A program made the translations under genes and the position numbers. A DNA stretch of 58,627 bases, from positions 1 through 58,627 of the forward strand of contig JBGAHR010000029.1 of the NCBI GenBank assembly GCA_044226045.1, read 5' to 3'. Shown one piece after another: positions 17,148 to 26,170 of this stretch (position 1 is its first letter; each line of letters opens with the position of its first letter). The DNA is from Endoryza sp044226045. Its GTDB lineage: Bacteria > Bacteroidota > Bacteroidia > Chitinophagales > Chitinophagaceae. The notes under the pieces were generated by a model. It did not search any database. It saw nothing but the letters and a program-made list of their open reading frames with translations, and was not told where the DNA came from.

Positions 17148-17174
17148 AGCCGGCAGGAAACTGCCGGCTTTTTT
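17148..17174 (+). terminator. Rho-independent terminator after cytochrome gene
   Basis: Perfect 9-bp stem AGCCGGCAG / CTGCCGGCT with GAAA tetraloop (17148-17169) and a T6 tract. It lies 20 bp after the stop at 17127. Confidence 0.92.
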
Positions 17175-17301
17175 ATTTATATCGGTTGTGCATAATAGAT
17201 ATATTTAGCACAATTCATGTTTCCATTTACGCAGATCATTACTATATCCCTTTACGGAGGCCTTTGCAGGATCGATATTTACAGGTATCAAAATACTTAC
17301 C

Positions 17302-17925
17302 ATGAAGAAGTTGATTTTTACTTTCCTGTTTTGCCTGCCCATGGTGCTCCTGGCCCAGATCAGTGAACGTTTGTCTGGCGGGGCTGTAAACAGGGCAGGA
17401 GTGCCGGACGAAATGCTGACCAGCGACTCCACCTGGTGGATGATCAGCACGGTGTCAACCATGGGGTATGTGAATACTACGCCGGGCGCCAGCTACAACA
17501 CTTATAAAAGCGGGGGAGGGATGATCGTTAAATTCAAATTCAATGCAAACGGCACCTATCGCTTTTTACTGTACATCCAGTCGAACAGTTATGGTATCGA
17601 TACAGAAACCTGGACCGACTGTGAAGGTAAAGTGGAGTTCTTCCGGAACGGTAAAGGATATCAGTTCATGAAGACCACTGCGCTGAAGGGCACCTATCGG
17701 GTAACGCAGAACGGAAAAACAACAACCAGGCCGATTCCGGCTTCCGATCTGCGAAACCAGCATTCAAACACATATATCTGTGAGCGAACGCAGCTGAAGG
17801 ACGACCAGTACAACGATTACCTGCTACTGGTAGATCTCGATGCGCATCCTTCTGCCACACTCGATAATCCTGCCAGCATACAACCCGACTGGGTTTCAAA
17901 ATTTCATATTCCCAGGAAGCAGTAA
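17302..17925 (+). CDS. Hypothetical secreted protein
   Basis: I do not recognise the family. A 207-aa protein with a signal peptide (MKKLIFTFLFCLPMVLLAQ). The mature part is beta-rich (GGGMIVKFKFNANGTYRFLLYIQ), with only two cysteines (CEGKVEF and YICERT), which could form a disulphide. It is probably a periplasmic or outer-membrane-associated small beta-barrel or lipocalin-like protein, but nothing proves this. A weak promoter-like TATATTTA lies at 17200-17207. The next gene starts 47 bp downstream and may be cotranscribed. Confidence 0.7.
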   Translation: MKKLIFTFLFCLPMVLLAQISERLSGGAVNRAGVPDEMLTSDSTWWMISTVSTMGYVNTTPGASYNTYKSGGGMIVKFKFNANGTYRFLLYIQSNSYGIDTETWTDCEGKVEFFRNGKGYQFMKTTALKGTYRVTQNGKTTTRPIPASDLRNQHSNTYICERTQLKDDQYNDYLLLVDLDAHPSATLDNPASIQPDWVSKFHIPRKQ

Positions 17926-17972
17926 TCAATTCATCATATAGCCATTAACAAAAGCCATTAAACCTTATCAAC

Positions 17973-19310
17973 ATGTCACCTAAAAAAATACTGATCGCCA
18001 CAGTACCTGCCGATGGTCATTTCAATCCACTAACCGGTATTGCCACTCATTTAAAGCAGGCCGGTCATGATGTACGCTGGTATACCCAGGATATGTACAA
18101 GCCAAAACTGGAGAAACTCGGCATTCATCATTATCCATTTGTAAAACAGCCACAGCTCAACCAGGAAAATTTCAGGGAGTATTTCAAGGAGCGCGAGGAT
18201 ATGAAAACGCAGATCGCCAAGCTGCGATTCGATTTCGAGCATTTATTTATCAAACGTTGCCCGGAAGCGGTGGCGGATATAGCGCAGATCCGTGAAGAAT
18301 TTCCTTTCGATCTGGTTATTGGAGATTTGCTTTGGTTTTCATTGCCTATCGTTAAAAAGATATTCAATGTACCCGTTGTTGCAGTGGGAGTTGTTCCGGT
18401 AGCGGAATCTTCTGTTGACCTGCCTCCTTCCGGCATGGGATTATTACCCTCGGATTCGTGGATGAGCGGTCTTCGTAATTATGTGGTGAAGTTGCTGAGC
18501 AACAAACTCATCTTTGGAAAAGTAGAAGATATCTACCGCAAAATGTTGAAAGACTATGCCATTGAAGCACCTGCCGGAAACCTGTTCGATATTATCTATC
18601 GGTCGGTGGATATGGTATGGCAGAGCGGCAGCCCTGGTTTCGAATACAAGCGCAGCGACTGGAATCCAAAGATTCGCTTCGTGGGTCCGTTGCTTCCATT
18701 TAAAATGCCACACCGGGTACCTTATATCCTGCGAATGAAACAACGCTACGATAAAGTGGTACTGGTAACGCAGGGAACGGCAGAAGCCGATATCGAAAAG
18801 ATACTGGTGCCTACTCTCGAAGCCTATCGGAACACCAACACGATGGTGATCGCGACAACCGGATTTAATGGCACCGCTGAGTTGAGAAACCGCTTTCCCG
18901 ACTCCAACTTCGTCATCGAGGATTTCATACCGTATAGTGATATCATGCCCATCTGTGATGTGTATGTTACCAACGGCGGTTATGGAGGAGTGTTACTTGG
19001 TATTCAACACAAGCTGCCCATGGTGGTGGCAGGTGTACACGAAGGCAAGAACGAAATTTGCGCGAGGGTGGGATATTTTGAATTAGGCATCAACCTCAAA
19101 ACGGAAAGACCCGGTTCGGAAATGATCCGCAAGGCAGTTGAACGGATCGCCTCGGATAAAAAGTACAAAAGAAATGTGCAGACACTGGCAGCTGAATTCA
19201 GAACCTACGACACCTATCAACTGATCGAAGAGTCAGTAGCGGAATTACTCCAGTCACCAAAACCCCGCATTCGTAGCCTGGAACCGTCAGCCAGGAAAGT
19301 AATTGCCTGA
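17973..19310 (+). CDS. GT1-family (UGT/MGT-like) glycosyltransferase
   Basis: A 445-aa cytoplasmic protein with the GT-B fold. The N-terminal half starts ILIATVPADGHFNPLTGIA, whose His matches the catalytic His of GT1 enzymes. The C-terminal half has the nucleotide-sugar region VTNGGYGGVLLGIQHKLPM, then a HEGKNEICARV loop. The usual H in HGGxGT is N here, a variant I recall from other GT1 proteins. It should transfer a sugar from a UDP- or dTDP-sugar to a lipophilic acceptor. No acceptor pathway is encoded nearby, so the product is unknown. It ends at a terminator-like hairpin. Confidence 0.88.
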   Translation: MSPKKILIATVPADGHFNPLTGIATHLKQAGHDVRWYTQDMYKPKLEKLGIHHYPFVKQPQLNQENFREYFKEREDMKTQIAKLRFDFEHLFIKRCPEAVADIAQIREEFPFDLVIGDLLWFSLPIVKKIFNVPVVAVGVVPVAESSVDLPPSGMGLLPSDSWMSGLRNYVVKLLSNKLIFGKVEDIYRKMLKDYAIEAPAGNLFDIIYRSVDMVWQSGSPGFEYKRSDWNPKIRFVGPLLPFKMPHRVPYILRMKQRYDKVVLVTQGTAEADIEKILVPTLEAYRNTNTMVIATTGFNGTAELRNRFPDSNFVIEDFIPYSDIMPICDVYVTNGGYGGVLLGIQHKLPMVVAGVHEGKNEICARVGYFELGINLKTERPGSEMIRKAVERIASDKKYKRNVQTLAAEFRTYDTYQLIEESVAELLQSPKPRIRSLEPSARKVIA

Positions 19311-19326
19311 TCATCATTTTTAATCA

Positions 19327-19365
19327 GGGAGATATCGGTACATTCAGGACGGATATCTCCCTTTT
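19327..19365 (+). terminator. Terminator-like hairpin
   Basis: GGGAGATATC (19327-19336) pairs with GATATCTCCC (19352-19361) across a 15-nt loop, followed by TTTTC. It lies 17 bp after the glycosyltransferase stop and just before the next start. Confidence 0.7.
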
Positions 19366-19378
19366 CATTTTTTACCAT

Positions 19379-20086
19379 ATGCGCAAAGTAGTATTGTTGC
19401 TTATCTGCATCGCGAACATGTATTCGGCAAAGTCCCAGACCAGCGCTTCTTCCATTGAGGAATGGGTACTGGCTATTCCACCGGTCATCAAAAACATCGA
19501 TACGGCAGGTAAAGTATTCGCACGCGGACAGGTGAATCCATACCAGTTGCTTCAAAAGAAACTGAAAGATGAACTGCTTCAGCTGGCCGGCAAGTCTGGC
19601 CGTAAAAGTTATTTACTCGCTCTGCTTTCGGATACTTATGATGGTACGGTCCGCTACGATCATGAGCGGGTGGGTTATGACCGTGGATTGATTGCCAAAC
19701 AACAGGAGGTCAGTCTCGAGGTTTCGGCTGCTTTTGATGCCTTTACAAGGCATCAGTCCGATAATGCCCGCATCCTCAGCATCAGTGAGTTCATCACCCG
19801 TCAATCACTCACTGAATACCTGAAGGCCGCAGACAAGGACTTCAGTGAACTCAGACAAACACTGCTCGGTTCCCTGGAGAAACTGGACCTGTACTGTCAA
19901 CAAAAAGGATTTCGTAAGCTCGCTGCTGAAGGAAATATCAACCAGCCACATTTTGTACAGGCATTGGAGGCCAGAGGCTTCCTGCTGAATCATGTTCGTC
20001 AGCTGCTTGATATTTCAAGATCTTATGGTGAAATGGCGGCCAAATGGCTTCAGGATTGCAAGACCCTTCCCAGCGGTTGCAACTGA
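19379..20086 (+). CDS. Hypothetical secreted helical protein
   Basis: I do not recognise the family. A 235-aa protein with an export leader (MRKVVLLLICIANMYSAKSQ). The mature part is almost all helical (LQKKLKDELLQLAGKSGRK, LSELRQTLLGSLEKLDL-type helices), with a Cys near the C-terminus (KTLPSGC) that may pair with an earlier one. It is probably periplasmic. It converges with the DinB gene with only 7 bp between the stops. No motif indicates an enzyme. Confidence 0.65.
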   Translation: MRKVVLLLICIANMYSAKSQTSASSIEEWVLAIPPVIKNIDTAGKVFARGQVNPYQLLQKKLKDELLQLAGKSGRKSYLLALLSDTYDGTVRYDHERVGYDRGLIAKQQEVSLEVSAAFDAFTRHQSDNARILSISEFITRQSLTEYLKAADKDFSELRQTLLGSLEKLDLYCQQKGFRKLAAEGNINQPHFVQALEARGFLLNHVRQLLDISRSYGEMAAKWLQDCKTLPSGCN

Positions 20087-20093
20087 CAGGTCG

Positions 20094-20699
20094 CTATTGA
20101 ACACTCAGTGATGCTTTTTGCGGATGACCAGCCTGTTGATAAGCTCTTTCTGCCTGCATCATGTGCCTGTCTATATGGGCAATGAGGAAGGAGAAAACAT
20201 CACCCAGTTTCAGTCGGATGAATTTGGCGATGGAAATGGGTACCCGTACATTATTGATATCTACGGATTCTGCCATTCTCATAAGCAACTGCAGCTTCTC
20301 CATTTGATCAATAAACTCCGCCACTACTTTACGGGCATCCAGATCTGCCGGCGGGATTGCACTGGATACGGCTTTCATTTTCATTTTAAGGTGCCCGTTA
20401 GGAGAAGGCTGCATCAGGTTGGTGAAGTAATTACCGAGCCAACCGGAAGAGAATTGCGAAGCAGGCTGGCTGTTTTTCAGTTTCGCCCGGCCAATCTCCT
20501 TTTCGATAGCCGATAAATAATACCTTCCGTATATATTCAGGTGCTCAAGGCACTCTGCGGCGCTCCACGAATTAGCTGCCGGCTTGGCCAGTAATAGAAA
20601 AGGCTGTGAATTCTGCCATTCGCGAACAGCTTTGGTAATTTGTCTTTCCGTTTGCTGGTGAAGGTGCTCCAACAACACTTTGCTTGAATAATTTTTCAT
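20094..20699 (-). CDS. DinB-family protein
   Basis: ATG at 20699 (201 aa) is preferred; the longer frame lacks an ATG near its start. A four-helix DinB/YfiT-like fold is suggested by SWSAAECLEHLNIYGRYYLS and the late LIAHIDRHMMQAER helix, where the His residues usually bind a divalent metal. Family members include thiol-dependent transferases, but most are uncharacterised. It follows a Crp/Fnr-type regulator gene by 68 bp on the same strand and is its likely target or partner. Confidence 0.85.
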   Translation of the reverse strand: MKNYSSKVLLEHLHQQTERQITKAVREWQNSQPFLLLAKPAANSWSAAECLEHLNIYGRYYLSAIEKEIGRAKLKNSQPASQFSSGWLGNYFTNLMQPSPNGHLKMKMKAVSSAIPPADLDARKVVAEFIDQMEKLQLLMRMAESVDINNVRVPISIAKFIRLKLGDVFSFLIAHIDRHMMQAERAYQQAGHPQKASLSVQ

Positions 20700-20767
20700 G
20701 ATTCCTTGTTTATGTATGCAAATATGCACCCGTGAAAAAAAGATATTCTTGGTAAATACCAAGATTT

Positions 20768-21364
20768 TCAGAACCTCACCGATCCCAGCAGTTTGCTGAA
20801 ATTGGTGGCATCCATTCCAAGGTAATTCGCGAGGTATTTATGGGGGATGAGCTGCAATACATGCGGACTTCTTTTTAACAGGGCCCGCAGCTTTTCCTCT
20901 GAGTTATAACACTGAAGCTCCACCTGCCGTTCGAGCAAACCATGAATTACAGATCCGAGGCCGATCCTGATGAATCTTTCAATAGCATGATAACGTAGCA
21001 TCATTTCGTTGAGCTGCTGGTACGTGGTCCGAAGAAACTGGCTCGGCGATAGGGTTTCAAAAAAATAAGGAGAGGGCTTTTGTGTGAGTAAGGAATTGAG
21101 TACTCCGCCAAAGGACGGTGGATACATGAATACCAGGGTGGCCTCCCGATCCTGGTCGTCGTTGTAATATACACGCTGAATGCCGTCTGTTACGAAATAC
21201 AGGTATCGTTCCGTATCGCCAATGGCTGTAAGAACGGTCTTTCTTTTCGCATGAAAAGTTTGCCAGATACCGGAAAACGCATCCCATTCCTCGTCCGACA
21301 GAGGCATTATCGCATTTACTACCTGGCGCAGCTGTTCAAATCCTGGATCATCAACCCTGTTCAT
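20768..21364 (-). CDS. Crp/Fnr-family transcriptional regulator
   Basis: A 198-aa protein with an N-terminal cyclic-nucleotide-binding beta-roll (IGDTERYLYFVTDGIQRVYYND) and a C-terminal winged helix (KRSPHVLQLIPHKYLANYLGMDATNF in two parts). The phosphate-binding cassette residues of true cAMP receptors are not obvious, and no Fnr-type cysteine cluster is present, so the ligand is unknown. This matches the common Bacteroidota Crp-like subgroup often found next to small stress enzymes; here the neighbour is DinB. Confidence 0.88.
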   Translation of the reverse strand: MNRVDDPGFEQLRQVVNAIMPLSDEEWDAFSGIWQTFHAKRKTVLTAIGDTERYLYFVTDGIQRVYYNDDQDREATLVFMYPPSFGGVLNSLLTQKPSPYFFETLSPSQFLRTTYQQLNEMMLRYHAIERFIRIGLGSVIHGLLERQVELQCYNSEEKLRALLKRSPHVLQLIPHKYLANYLGMDATNFSKLLGSVRF

Positions 21365-21438
21365 GGGTTGAAAATAATAAACCTTTGTGGTATTTGAACA
21401 CAGGCAGAAAGGAGCCCGTTTAACAGCCGTCTTATTAT

Positions 21439-23457
21439 TTATTTGGGGAGATACCCTACCGCTTTCTCAAATTTTTCCACCCAGCCGCTCTTGGCTTCCA
21501 GGTTGCTGCTGAATCCGCTGCTCATCGAGAAGTCATAGGTGAATTCTTCCCCAAACATTCCGTTGGCAATGTCAAAGCTGCCAGTACCCCGCATACCCAG
21601 ATCAGAAAACTGGTTATTGTTATCGAAAACGATATAAAAGGTTTGAGATACCTCGGTACTTAAGATATCCTTGTAGAATTTTCCATCAACACCGGCTCCG
21701 ACGTATAACGTAGAGCTTCCCGTTTTAAAACTTTTTTCGGCACCCACTTTTATAAGCTTGTATACATCCGCTTCCACATTAAATCCATCACAATCGGCTT
21801 TTACTTTTGCTACGGAAACCGAAAAATTGATCTTGAGCCAGGAAGGACATTCGAGTTCCACCTTTCGGGTCGACTGAAGAATGGAATCTGCCTGTTGGGT
21901 AGTGAGTTTGATATGGCATTCCATCGGCGGGTTGGTCAGGTTGACCGCCTGCATACATCCCAGCAGGAAACCGAAGTATTGGGATACGGTGGCATACACC
22001 ACTCTTTTATTGGCCATGGAGGGATCCAGCTGCACAATATTGATCATTCCATTGATGTACTCTTTCCAGCGACTCTGAACGATCCTGATCCGGTGTGTGA
22101 GGAAGGCATTGTATTCAGCCACGAGTTTGTCGGCATGCGGCTTGCGCATGTCACAGCATTTCTTTTGATAGGCCATCGCAACGGCTGCTCCATTATTTGG
22201 ATCGGCCGGTGGTGAAGGACAAATGGTTTCATGGTCTGCCTTGGCCCAGGCTTCCACCATAGCCTGCAGGAATGGCACATCATCTTCTTCAATCAATCCC
22301 AGCAAACCACTGTACTCTTTCCCCAGGTCGCTCAGCAGGTCATTAACCAGGTCGAAGTACACCCCGGGATATTTCTTTCCTTCTTCTTCCAATTGTTTCT
22401 GGGTCGGAACGCCGGCATTAGACCAGAACATGAACTCCTGTGTAAGCGATTGCATAAAGCCTTTATACTTTTCTGACCAGCCTACCACTTCGTCTGTGTT
22501 GGTAGGCAGATCCGGAATGCTGAATTTGCCCAATGCGATTTCGCTGAAGAAGTCCTTTTGCGGGATGCCATCCATTGCCATCTTGCGACGACGCAATTCT
22601 GTAAGGGTTAAAGTATGATTGCGGATTTTCCTTTTCAACTGGGCCATGGATGATTTGCGCTGTGCAATCTGGAATTCTTTTTCGAAATGCTGCAGGGCTT
22701 CATCGAATTGTCCATTGAAAGTTTTGATCATGGCCATGGAGCGGTTGGCCTCGGGATGCATCGGATCGATATCAAGACATTGTTTGAAATACTGCTCCGA
22801 TCGGTTTAAATCGCCGAGTCCAAGATATCCCTGTCCGATATTGTTCAGGACAGTTGCGCTTTGGGGGTTTTCTGCCAATGTTCGCTGCAGCATGGGAATC
22901 GCGTATTCCTCCATCTTGTTCATGTTGAGCATAGCGCCAAGGTTGTTCCAGTTGGCTGGATTGTCTGGCTGTTTCTGGGTGGCTTTCATGGCCAGCAAAA
23001 GAGCCGCTTGCGGTTGGTCGCCATAGAAACCACCAACACTGGCACGTTGCAGTTCACGTCCATTTTTGCCCGAAGAAAATTGTTCAATTTGCTGGGTGAG
23101 TTGAGGACCTGCCTGCGTTTTAAGAGCAGCTTCCATTTTTGAAACCTGCGTAAGCAATTGCTGTCGGGTAGGGGGAGTTGCCGGGATCAAAGACAAACGG
23201 CGAATATCCTTCACCGGTGGAGTCACTTCGCCACCAGGAAGGGCCGACGGATCGATCTTCATTCCATATTCATCGGCCATTTCTTTTGCCTGCTGACCGA
23301 GTTGCTTTTGCATTTCCTCCGCATACTTCTTCTGCTCTTCCGGCGTCATCTTCATGAGCTTTTGCATATCGGGCATCACAGGCGCCTTCGGTTTTTTCTG
23401 CGAATAGGCGGAAACAGCAATCATCAGGACAAATAAAAGAAAGGAAAGACGTTTCAT
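21439..23457 (-). CDS. Secreted TPR-repeat protein
   Basis: A 672-aa protein with a signal peptide (MKRLSFLLFVLMIAVSAYSQ). A charged helical region (about 30-75, MTPEEQKKYAEEMQKQLGQQ) precedes three or four tetratricopeptide repeats at about 160-265 (PANWNNLGAMLNMNKMEEYA, SATVLNNIGQGYLGLGDLNR). A long unassigned C-terminal part follows and ends in beta-rich sequence (SSTLYVGAGVDGKFYKD). TPRs bind proteins; the partner is not known. It lies downstream of the barrel gene, across a terminator-like hairpin, so it may have its own promoter. Confidence 0.82.
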   Translation of the reverse strand: MKRLSFLLFVLMIAVSAYSQKKPKAPVMPDMQKLMKMTPEEQKKYAEEMQKQLGQQAKEMADEYGMKIDPSALPGGEVTPPVKDIRRLSLIPATPPTRQQLLTQVSKMEAALKTQAGPQLTQQIEQFSSGKNGRELQRASVGGFYGDQPQAALLLAMKATQKQPDNPANWNNLGAMLNMNKMEEYAIPMLQRTLAENPQSATVLNNIGQGYLGLGDLNRSEQYFKQCLDIDPMHPEANRSMAMIKTFNGQFDEALQHFEKEFQIAQRKSSMAQLKRKIRNHTLTLTELRRRKMAMDGIPQKDFFSEIALGKFSIPDLPTNTDEVVGWSEKYKGFMQSLTQEFMFWSNAGVPTQKQLEEEGKKYPGVYFDLVNDLLSDLGKEYSGLLGLIEEDDVPFLQAMVEAWAKADHETICPSPPADPNNGAAVAMAYQKKCCDMRKPHADKLVAEYNAFLTHRIRIVQSRWKEYINGMINIVQLDPSMANKRVVYATVSQYFGFLLGCMQAVNLTNPPMECHIKLTTQQADSILQSTRKVELECPSWLKINFSVSVAKVKADCDGFNVEADVYKLIKVGAEKSFKTGSSTLYVGAGVDGKFYKDILSTEVSQTFYIVFDNNNQFSDLGMRGTGSFDIANGMFGEEFTYDFSMSSGFSSNLEAKSGWVEKFEKAVGYLPK

Positions 23458-23500
23458 GGTAATAAGACCTTTTATCTTTTTTTGAAAGAATTAAGCAAGT

Positions 23501-23527
23501 AAAGCGTGGACACAGGGTCCACGCTTT
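23501..23527 (-). terminator. Terminator-like hairpin between barrel and TPR genes
   Basis: A perfect 11-bp stem AAAGCGTGGAC / GTCCACGCTTT with a 5-nt loop (23512-23516). It lies 8 bp past the stop of the barrel gene. The T-run after the stem is weak on the minus strand, so termination may be partial. Confidence 0.7.
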
Positions 23528-23535
23528 CTATCACT

Positions 23536-24219
23536 TTAACGCAGGAAATATCCAATCGATAATTGCACACTGTGCGTTTTGTATTTGTTGCCTTCGTCGC
23601 GGGTGATGTTGGAAAGACCCATCTGGTAGCCCAGGTTGAAGAAGAATCCGTTTTCAAAGCGCAGTCCTGCCAGGGCGCCGGCGCCAAAGTCGAGTCGCTT
23701 GAAATTGGAACCGCCGTCTTCTTCTTTTTTGAACGCATCAGATTCAAGGGTTTCTGATTCTTCCCCACCGCCTTCTAATTTGTAATAGGCAGTGAGTTTG
23801 GATTTACCGCTGAGACCATAATTCACAAAAGGACCCGCTCCTGCAAAAAATTCACCTACGCCTACATTCTTTTTGTATAAAGCGTATACAGGTAATTGCA
23901 GGTAGTGGAATTTGTTCTTTGCTTCGATTTTGATTTCACCGAGGTCTCCATTATCCGGATCAAAGCCAACGGTGGTGGCTTTCACCTGGTGTTGCAGGTA
24001 AGACAAGCCTGTACGAAGCGCGAAGTTCTCACTGATGCCCAGTTGAACCACTACACCGCCGCCCGGTGCGAACATCGCTTTGCGATCAAACTTGGTACCT
24101 TCCTGGAAACTTAATTTGGCAGTGGTGATATTTCCTGCTGCCTGAAATCCGATAGACACTTGCGAAAAGCCAACTGCCGCGATGAACATACCGGCAGCCA
24201 TGAGCATAACTCTTTTCAT
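23536..24219 (-). CDS. PorT-like outer-membrane beta-barrel protein
   Basis: ATG at 24219 (227 aa) places the signal peptide first (MKRVMLMAAGMFIAAVGFSQ); the longer frame to 24369 does not begin with a leader. Alternating beta strands (FALRTGLSYLQHQVK, KNKFHYLQLPVYALYKKN, GFFFNLGYQMGLSNITR) and the C-terminal strand SVQLSIGYFLR are typical of the Bacteroidota outer-membrane beta-barrel (PorT-family) domain. It is probably a small eight-stranded barrel. It follows the small membrane protein gene by 65 bp in a group with an OmpA-like gene. Confidence 0.88.
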   Translation of the reverse strand: MKRVMLMAAGMFIAAVGFSQVSIGFQAAGNITTAKLSFQEGTKFDRKAMFAPGGGVVVQLGISENFALRTGLSYLQHQVKATTVGFDPDNGDLGEIKIEAKNKFHYLQLPVYALYKKNVGVGEFFAGAGPFVNYGLSGKSKLTAYYKLEGGGEESETLESDAFKKEEDGGSNFKRLDFGAGALAGLRFENGFFFNLGYQMGLSNITRDEGNKYKTHSVQLSIGYFLR

Positions 24220-24284
24220 AAAACTTGATAAGGTTTTGTTGATTAAAAAAAAATTGATATAGTGATGATTCGGGAAAACAGCAT

Positions 24285-24752
24285 TCAGATGCCGAACACG
24301 CAGCCGGCTACCAGGAATACAAACCCGGTCAGGTTGAACACCTGTCGCAAACCCATTATTCGCAACCAATGATCACGGTATAACTTCCAGTCGGATGGAT
24401 AGTTTTCTTTTGTCCAGGTATTGATTAACGTATTGATCGGCCGGTTACCTTTCAACATCAGTACCGTGTCACAAATAATTCCCATCCAGGCAACCATGGA
24501 GGCGATCATCAGCAACCTGCTTCCTGAACAGGCGGCGAATACCAGCAGCAGGGTCGTGCAGAGTATGCTGGAGTAGAAAGCATATTTATACTTGGCCCGG
24601 AAATTCCGGTCGATTAAATGGCGTAGTTCTATATAAACTCCGGCATCGACATTCATTTGCACGTTCCGCAAGGCAATGAGGTACATGAACGATTGGGAAA
24701 CAAGTGAACTGTATGCGAGCAGGGTGATAAACGCCAGGATCTGCAGTTCCAT
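24285..24752 (-). CDS. Small polytopic membrane protein, unknown
   Basis: A 155-aa protein with four predicted membrane helices (about 3-28, 57-78, 80-100 and 135-155). A hydrophilic loop contains NTWTKENYPSDWKLYRDHW, whose Trp/Asp pattern resembles DUF1772-type proteins, a weak comparison from memory. It starts 2 bp after the OmpA gene stop, so the two are cotranscribed. No function is assigned. Confidence 0.7.
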   Translation of the reverse strand: MELQILAFITLLAYSSLVSQSFMYLIALRNVQMNVDAGVYIELRHLIDRNFRAKYKYAFYSSILCTTLLLVFAACSGSRLLMIASMVAWMGIICDTVLMLKGNRPINTLINTWTKENYPSDWKLYRDHWLRIMGLRQVFNLTGFVFLVAGCVFGI

Positions 24753-24754
24753 AC

Positions 24755-26047
24755 TTACTGTTTGATGAATTCAACTCTTCGGTTTTGCGATTTTCCTTCA
24801 CGGGTCTTGTTATCCCCAGCCGGCTCTTTTTCTCCTTTGCCGTCCGTCGTCATTCTGGATGCGTCCACACCAAATTCGCTGCTAAGACTCTGCTTTACTG
24901 CTTCCGCTCTCTTTTTGGATAATTCCAGATTGGCTGCGTCCGATCCGTCCGAGTCGGTATGACCTACGATCATTATTTTGATATCGGGGAATTTGTTCAG
25001 TACATCTGCAATCTCCTTCAATACGCCATTGCTTTCGGGCTTGATGGTGGCCGAGTTCACTTCGAACAGGATACCGGTAGTGGAGAATTTACCTTCCTCA
25101 ACCAGTTTGTGTCGGGTATCTGGCAGCCCCTTTGCAATCTTGATATTGGTAACGGCATACCCGATTTCCGCATCATTTCCAGTATGCATCTTAACCCGGA
25201 AGTAAAGCTGGTTTAGCACAGTACCGGGTACAATAGCCTTCGGGAGATCGTATAATTTTTCATCATTCATCCATATGCGCAGACGTTCTTTCTGTATTTG
25301 CATGGAGAAATGCACGACTTTATTAAAATAGTTTTCAAACTGCGGTACTCTTTTTACGTCGGTATTCAGGTACCGGCTGTGATTGGCGAATGTTTCAAGA
25401 TGAAAATGGGAGCCACCATAGTCGTTCGGTTGTATCTTCATATCAACCGCAAAGAACTTGCTGTAGTCCTTAACCAGTATATTGTCATTCGTTGGCAGAT
25501 CGCCGCTCGACAGTACACCAAAGGTGAACATCGGGAAAACGGCTTTCTCGTTTTCGCGACGAGGCACCACATCGAATTCTACGGTAAAGTTTTCTGTAAA
25601 ACTGTCAACATTATCGGTAAGATACGTGCCACCCTGGTAAAACTGCATCCAGTTTCCTTTGGCAGTGTTGAGTGTAACCACCGCACCATTGCCGTTGCTG
25701 TTCCAGCCGGTAGCCAGTTCACCAGCCTGTTCGCCGGCAAAATCATTGCTGTAGATTACTTTTTCGCCGGGCACGAAATCGAATTTCGCGTAGGATTTCA
25801 TGGAAGGGGAGGACTTCTTTCCAGTCTCTTCGCTGCCGGAAGAGGAAGGTGTTGAAGATGGCTGCGTTTCTTTTCCTTCAATTTCGTCCAGTGTTTTGTC
25901 GATACCCTTGTCAACTTTCTTGTCAATTCTCTGCTCCACCTTCGACTCTACCTTATTCTGCACTTTTTTTATAAAGCCTTTCAACTGCGCCTGCATTGCA
26001 AGAGTGCAAAGCAGCCCAAAGGCTGTGAGGAACATTTTTGCTTTCAT
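24755..26047 (-). CDS. OmpA-family protein
   Basis: A 430-aa protein with a signal peptide (1-20), then a Lys/Glu helical stretch with a repeating VxxKVExxIDKKVDKGIDK pattern (about 25-60) and a central beta-rich domain (about 90-310) resembling a laminin-G/concanavalin-like fold. The C-terminal OmpA peptidoglycan-binding domain (about 324-430) carries VGHTDSDGSDAANLELSKKR and the final NRRVEFIKQ. The OmpA domain should anchor it to peptidoglycan. It heads an operon with the small membrane protein and probably the barrel gene. A promoter with proper spacing and an operator-like site lie upstream (26067-26137). Confidence 0.9.
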   Translation of the reverse strand: MKAKMFLTAFGLLCTLAMQAQLKGFIKKVQNKVESKVEQRIDKKVDKGIDKTLDEIEGKETQPSSTPSSSGSEETGKKSSPSMKSYAKFDFVPGEKVIYSNDFAGEQAGELATGWNSNGNGAVVTLNTAKGNWMQFYQGGTYLTDNVDSFTENFTVEFDVVPRRENEKAVFPMFTFGVLSSGDLPTNDNILVKDYSKFFAVDMKIQPNDYGGSHFHLETFANHSRYLNTDVKRVPQFENYFNKVVHFSMQIQKERLRIWMNDEKLYDLPKAIVPGTVLNQLYFRVKMHTGNDAEIGYAVTNIKIAKGLPDTRHKLVEEGKFSTTGILFEVNSATIKPESNGVLKEIADVLNKFPDIKIMIVGHTDSDGSDAANLELSKKRAEAVKQSLSSEFGVDASRMTTDGKGEKEPAGDNKTREGKSQNRRVEFIKQ

Positions 26048-26066
26048 GCTGCTATATTTTGAGTCA

Positions 26067-26097
26067 CGAAAGTATAGTCCTCACTGGCCAACTTCAA
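26067..26097 (-). promoter_or_regulatory. Candidate promoter of the OmpA operon
   Basis: On the minus strand TTG (26095-26097) is separated by 20 bp from TACTTTCG (26067-26074), which matches 7 of 8 positions of TAnnTTTG. This is the spacing expected for the Bacteroidota housekeeping sigma factor. The leader would be short, about 10-15 nt before ATG at 26047. Confidence 0.5.
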
Positions 26098-26104
26098 CCT
26101 ATAT

Positions 26105-26137
26105 GCGGTTGAATTGACAATTCAGGCGGTTGAGTTG
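26105..26137. promoter_or_regulatory. Operator-like direct and inverted repeat upstream of OmpA promoter
   Basis: GCGGTTGAATTG (26105-26116) and GCGGTTGAGTTG (26126-26137) are direct repeats with a 21-bp period. TGAATTG-A-CAATTCA (26110-26124) is a perfect 15-bp palindrome overlapping the first copy. It sits just upstream of the -33 element, where an activator or repressor could act. Confidence 0.4.
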
Positions 26138-26170
26138 CCATTTTTATACAGGTGTGCGGAGGCAATGTAA

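Noticed and set aside
17973..19310. Loss of function of the glycosyltransferase because HGGxGT reads NGGYGG
   Set aside because: The Asn variant occurs, to my knowledge, in other GT1 proteins, and the N-terminal catalytic His is present.
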